A stretch of DNA of 9,684 bases from Solirubrobacterales bacterium (GTDB lineage: Bacteria > Actinomycetota > Thermoleophilia > Solirubrobacterales > Solirubrobacteraceae): assembly GCA_019240015.1 (NCBI GenBank), contig JAFAZB010000389.1, positions 1-9,684 of the forward strand, in the 5' to 3' direction. This document shows positions 7,070 to 9,684 of this stretch, one piece after another (the stretch's first letter is position 1; the number at the start of each line of letters is the position of its first letter). A model generated the notes under the pieces. It saw only the letters and a list, made by a program, of their open reading frames with translations. It was not told where the DNA came from and did no database searches. Both the position numbers and the translations under genes were made by a program.

Positions 7070-7920
7070 GCCCGGCGCTGATCATCGCCCGCCACGTTCT
7101 CCAGGAGAGCATTCGCCGTCGCGTGTTCGTGATCGTCGTCGCGCTCAGCCTCGCGTTCGTGGCCCTGTTCGCGTTCGCGACCGCCGAGGCGTTTGCCCGA
7201 CTGAACACGCTCTCGCCTGGCCGCGGCACGCTCGACACGGGTGGGCTCGCGACCGTGACGCTGGTCGGGCTCGGGATGTTCGCGACCTTGTTTCTCGGCA
7301 CCGTGCTCGCGGTGTTCTTGACCGTCGGGGCCGTGCGCGGTGACGCGGAGCGGGGACTGCTGCAGCCGCTGGTGGTGCGCCCGCCTCGTCGCTCGGAGCT
7401 CCTGCTCGGCCGGTTCGCCGGCGCCACCGGGGTGTGCGTCGTCTACGTGGTCGCGCTGTACGCCGCCGTGATCGAGGTCGTGCACATCGCCGGCGGGCGC
7501 TATCCAGATCAGATCGTCGGCCCGGGAGTGGCGCTCGCCGCAGCGGTGACGATCCTGATCGCGCTGTCCCTGCTCGGCTCGGTGATGCTCTCGACGATCG
7601 CCAACGGCATCGCGATGTTCATGGTGTTCGGCGCCGCGCTCGTCGCCGGGCTGTTGAACACGATCGGGACCGCGCTGGCTTCCGGCACGGTTGAGACGAT
7701 CGCGCACGACATCGCACTCGCGCTGCCGTTCGAAGCGCTCTACCAAGCGGGTCTGCACGGCCTGGCGGCGAACCAGACGGGCTTTACCGGGCTGCTCGTC
7801 AACCTCGGACCGTTCGGCTCTGGACAGGCCGGCAGCCTCGGCCTCGATCTGTGGGCGGCGGCATACCTCCTGATCGTCGCATCGCTCGCGATCGTCGGAT
7901 TCTCCCGCCGAGATCTGTAG
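7066..7920 (+). CDS. ABC-2 type transporter permease
   Basis: This 284-residue integral membrane protein has about six hydrophobic segments: roughly 20-41, 62-90, 116-141, 153-175, 181-203 and 261-279. Between segments 2 and 3 is the cytoplasmic ABC-2 signature region RGDAERGLLQPLVVRPPRRSELLLGR (91-116; the E-x-G-x-L-x-P-L-x-x-P-x-x-R pattern), which couples to the ATPase. The overall pattern resembles NosY-like ABC-2 permeases. It presumably forms a complex of two permease and two ATPase subunits with the upstream product. The substrate (drug, lipid, polymer or other) cannot be told from sequence. GTG 7066 overlaps the ATPase stop by 4 bp; GGAGG at 7048-7052 lies 13 nt upstream and may assist. 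The TAG stop (7918-7920) also forms part of a -10-like element for zwf. Confidence 0.93.
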   Translation: MSPALIIARHVLQESIRRRVFVIVVALSLAFVALFAFATAEAFARLNTLSPGRGTLDTGGLATVTLVGLGMFATLFLGTVLAVFLTVGAVRGDAERGLLQPLVVRPPRRSELLLGRFAGATGVCVVYVVALYAAVIEVVHIAGGRYPDQIVGPGVALAAAVTILIALSLLGSVMLSTIANGIAMFMVFGAALVAGLLNTIGTALASGTVETIAHDIALALPFEALYQAGLHGLAANQTGFTGLLVNLGPFGSGQAGSLGLDLWAAAYLLIVASLAIVGFSRRDL

Positions 7921-7923
7921 CGT
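7918..7923 (+). promoter_or_regulatory. Candidate -10 element (TAGCGT) for zwf, overlapping the permease stop
   Basis: TAGCGT fits TANNNT and is followed by 8 nt and then the zwf ATG (7932), the same arrangement as upstream of the Rrf2 gene. The TAG is also the permease stop codon, so a chance match is quite possible. No Shine-Dalgarno lies before zwf, which favours a leaderless transcript or coupling with the permease. Confidence 0.35.
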
Positions 7924-7931
7924 GCCCTGCG

Positions 7932-9326
7932 ATGAGCGACCGTGACGCCGACGCGCTGGTGGTGTTCGGGATCACCGGCGATCTGGCGAGGAAGATGACG
8001 CTGCGGTCGCTGTACCGGCTGGAGCGGCGGAAGCTGCTGGGCTGCCCGGTGATCGGGGTCGCTGTCGAGGACTGGTCCGACGATCGGCTGCGCGACCACG
8101 CCCGCGAAGCGATCGAGGCGAGCGGCGAGCAGCTCGACGAGCACGTGTTCGAACAGCTGGCCCGCCGGCTCAGCTACGTCGGCGGCGACTTCGGCGACCG
8201 TCAGACCTACAGCAAGGTGGCGGAAGCGCTCGCCGATGCGCACGACCCGGCCTTCTACCTGGAGATCCCGCCGTCGCTGTTCGCCAAGGTCGTCGAGGGC
8301 CTGGCCGGCGCGCACCTGCTGGAGGGGGGCCGCCGGGTGGTCGTCGAGAAACCCTTCGGTCACGACCTGCGGTCGGCGCGCGAGCTGGCGGCCGAGCTGC
8401 ACCGCTTCCTGGACGAATCGCAGCTGTACCGGATCGACCATTTCCTCGGCAAGATGGGGCTCGAGGAGATCCTCTACCTGCGGTTTGCGAACACCATGCT
8501 CGAGCCGGTGTGGAACCGCAACTTCCTGGCCTGCGTCCAGATCACGATGGCCGAGAGCTTCGGCGTCGAGGATCGCGGCCACTTCTACGATCCGGTCGGG
8601 GCGCTGCGCGACGTGGTCGTCAACCACCTGCTGCAGCTGCTGGCGGCGGCGGCGATGGAGCCCCCCTCGGGCGGCGAGCCAGACGCCTTGAAGGACGCGA
8701 AGCTGTCCGTCTTCAGGGCGATCCCGGGGGCTGATCCGGACCACTACGTTCGCGGCCAGTACGACGGCTATCGGTCGATCGACGGGGTGGCGCCGGACTC
8801 ACGGACCGAGACCTACGCCGCGCTCAGGCTCGAGCTCGACAACTGGCGCTGGTCGGGGGTGCCGTTCTTCATCCGCGCGGGCAAGCAGCTACCCGTCACG
8901 CAGACCGAGCTGCGGCTGGTGTTCAGGCATCCACCGACGCTGCACTTCCTCCCCTCGACGCCGCGCCGCCCGCAACCGAGCCAGGTGGTGATCAAGATCG
9001 ATCCCGCGACCGGAATCCGGGTGATCCTCGACGCGCACCGCGCCGATCGCAAGGGCCCGACGGAGATCGAGCTGGACATGGAGTTCGCCGAGGAGGGCGG
9101 TGAGGGCCCCACCCCGTACGAGGTCCTGCTGCGGGCGGCGCTGACGGGCGACAGCACGCATTTCACCCGCCAGGACAGCGTCGAGGAGACGTGGCGGATC
9201 GTGCAGCCGTTGCTCGACTCGCCGCCGTCCGTGCACCGCTATGACAAGGGCTCGTGGGGACCCGAGCAGGCCCAGCAGCTGGCGGCCGGGTACGGCGGTT
9301 GGCGGGGGCCGTGGGTGCCGGCATGA
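7932..9326 (+). CDS. zwf: Glucose-6-phosphate dehydrogenase, divergent coenzyme pocket
   Basis: This 464-residue cytoplasmic enzyme oxidises glucose 6-phosphate to 6-phosphogluconolactone, the entry step of the oxidative pentose phosphate pathway. Motifs seen: Rossmann loop FGITGDLARK (12-21), EKPFGHD (139-145), active-site RIDHFLGK (167-174, with H170 and K174), GVEDRGHFYD (211-220), VVNHLLQ (229-235) with the expected catalytic base H232 (62 residues after H170, as in the Leuconostoc enzyme), FIRAGKQLP, and C-terminal YDKGSWGP. Two normally basic positions are changed: the Lys of GDLAxRK aligns with M22, and the Arg that contacts the NADP 2'-phosphate aligns with V45 (VIGVAVEDW), followed by Glu and Asp. 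Coenzyme preference may therefore differ from the classical NADP enzyme. ATG 7932 is chosen because GITGDLA must start near residue 13. opcA, pgl or gnd are not visible nearby. Confidence 0.96.
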   Translation: MSDRDADALVVFGITGDLARKMTLRSLYRLERRKLLGCPVIGVAVEDWSDDRLRDHAREAIEASGEQLDEHVFEQLARRLSYVGGDFGDRQTYSKVAEALADAHDPAFYLEIPPSLFAKVVEGLAGAHLLEGGRRVVVEKPFGHDLRSARELAAELHRFLDESQLYRIDHFLGKMGLEEILYLRFANTMLEPVWNRNFLACVQITMAESFGVEDRGHFYDPVGALRDVVVNHLLQLLAAAAMEPPSGGEPDALKDAKLSVFRAIPGADPDHYVRGQYDGYRSIDGVAPDSRTETYAALRLELDNWRWSGVPFFIRAGKQLPVTQTELRLVFRHPPTLHFLPSTPRRPQPSQVVIKIDPATGIRVILDAHRADRKGPTEIELDMEFAEEGGEGPTPYEVLLRAALTGDSTHFTRQDSVEETWRIVQPLLDSPPSVHRYDKGSWGPEQAQQLAAGYGGWRGPWVPA

Positions 9327-9348
9327 GCGTGTAGGCGCGAGCCGCCGC

Positions 9349-9378
9349 GGGTAGCCCCCGCGCGCGGGGGCGCCACCC
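9349..9378 (+). terminator. Strong GC hairpin after zwf (18-bp perfect palindrome)
   Basis: GCCCCCGCGCGCGGGGGC (9354-9371) is perfectly self-complementary. Outer GGGT (9349-9352) can pair with ACCC (9375-9378) across a small internal loop. It begins 27 nt after the zwf stop and ends about a dozen nt before the Shine-Dalgarno of the next gene. No T-run follows, so it is not a classic intrinsic terminator; it could be a U-less terminator, an mRNA-stabilising 3' structure for zwf, or a structured leader of the small downstream gene. Confidence 0.55.
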
Positions 9379-9383
9379 ACGCG

Positions 9384-9389
9384 AAGGAG
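9384..9389 (+). promoter_or_regulatory. Shine-Dalgarno (AAGGAG) of the small membrane protein gene
   Basis: AAGGAG lies 8 nt before the ATG at 9398 and is extended by a second purine run (GGGAG, 9391-9395). It is the clearest ribosome binding site in the window and the main support for the small gene. Confidence 0.8.
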
Positions 9390-9397
9390 AGGGAGTC

Positions 9398-9568
9398 ATG
9401 AGGAGAACGGGACTCGGGAGCATCGTCTACTTGATCGTGGGCATCCTGGTCGCCTCCGCCCATCACTATCTGAACAACGTCGGCGCGCTCAAGCCGATCG
9501 TTTCGGCGCTGCTCGCGATCGCGCTCTGGCCCCTACTGCTGCTCGGCATAAACCTGCACGTCAAGTGA
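9398..9568 (+). CDS. Small membrane protein, 56 residues, unknown function
   Basis: The frame runs from ATG 9398 to TGA 9566-9568. The short N-terminus MRRTGLG is basic, followed by a hydrophobic segment (SIVYLIVGILVASA, 8-21), a polar turn HHYLNNVGALKP (22-33) and a second hydrophobic segment (IVSALLAIALWPLLLLGINL, 34-53), ending HVK. This predicts a two-helix hairpin in the inner membrane; the positive-inside rule would place the Arg-Arg N-terminus in the cytoplasm. The excellent Shine-Dalgarno and G/C-rich third positions support real coding. I do not recognise a named family, though similar tiny hydrophobic proteins seem common in this kind of actinobacterium. It lies 71 bp after zwf behind a strong hairpin. 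Function is unknown. Confidence 0.8.
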   Translation: MRRTGLGSIVYLIVGILVASAHHYLNNVGALKPIVSALLAIALWPLLLLGINLHVK

Positions 9569-9582
9569 GCCTGGGGACGGGC

Positions 9583-9684
9583 TCAGGCCGAGGCAGCGAC
9601 CGGCGAAGCGTCCCCTCTCAGCAGCGCGCCACCGAGCAGCGTGTCGAGCTCCGCATGCAGCCCAGGGCCGCGGCTGACGCGGAA
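9583..9684 (-). CDS. Probable 3' end of an unidentified minus-strand gene
   Basis: Reading the minus strand from the window edge gives 33 codons ending in TGA at 9585-9583, with a tail containing GLHAELDTLLGGALLRG and ending ASPVAASA. Third positions are about 80% G/C and the helix-like LHAELDTLLGGALL looks protein-like. The plus-strand frame over the same bases is also open, so strand is not certain. Too short to assign a family. If real, it converges on the small membrane protein gene with a 14-bp gap. Confidence 0.42.
   Translation of the reverse strand, partial: FRVSRGPGLHAELDTLLGGALLRGDASPVAASA

Noticed and set aside
7740..8744. Minus-strand open frame opposite zwf, and a similar one opposite the permease (7042-7758)
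   Set aside because: Antisense to coding regions with clear motifs; no ribosome binding site or family features.
1..9684. CRISPR array, insertion sequence, phage or defence island
   Set aside because: No repeated spacer-like units, terminal inverted repeats, transposase, integrase or defence-domain motifs were seen; gene content and base composition are uniform.

Overview
The window is GC-rich (roughly 70% G+C, with strong G/C preference at third codon positions) and densely packed. It looks like chromosomal DNA from a high-GC actinobacterium. The LuxR-tailed HDOD protein, the 'LARKMTLRSLYRL' type of glucose-6-phosphate dehydrogenase and the apparently leaderless genes remind me of Thermoleophilia/Solirubrobacterales, but that placement is an impression from memory, not a search. 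I see no insertion sequences, phage genes, CRISPR arrays, tRNAs or rRNAs. Codon and base use look alike from gene to gene, so this reads as ordinary core genome.

Layout. (1) At the left edge is the 3' part of a GH51-type alpha-L-arabinofuranosidase (+, entering from outside), then a class I SAM-dependent methyltransferase (+, 1503-2324) with its own likely leaderless promoter. (2) A minus-strand block runs right to left: gltX (glutamyl-tRNA synthetase, 5340-4000), an HDOD/HD-domain protein with a LuxR-type DNA-binding tail (3932-2781), and an Rrf2-family repressor without cysteines (2728-2345). The Rrf2 gene converges on the methyltransferase gene. (3) Diverging from gltX with only 14 bp between start codons is a plus-strand run: nfo (endonuclease IV, 5355-6230), an ABC ATPase (6227-7069), an ABC-2 type permease (7066-7920) and zwf (7932-9326). 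The first three overlap by 4 bp each (ATGA, GTGA), so they are very probably co-translated. zwf follows 11 bp later and may have an extra promoter of its own. (4) After zwf come an 18-bp perfect GC palindrome, a good Shine-Dalgarno and a 56-residue membrane protein gene (9398-9568). At the right edge is what looks like the 3' end of a minus-strand gene.

How the genes work together. Most are housekeeping functions: translation (gltX), abasic-site repair (nfo), NAD(P)H supply and the oxidative pentose phosphate pathway (zwf), plus a small exporter of unknown substrate. The two regulators on the minus strand (HDOD-LuxR and Rrf2) have no evident local target. The points most worth checking are an atypical coenzyme and substrate pocket in the Zwf protein, the HDOD-LuxR fusion with a seemingly complete set of HD metal ligands, the leaderless-promoter pattern, the palindrome and small membrane protein after zwf, and a high density of GATC. 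I did not find a convincing undescribed multi-gene system.
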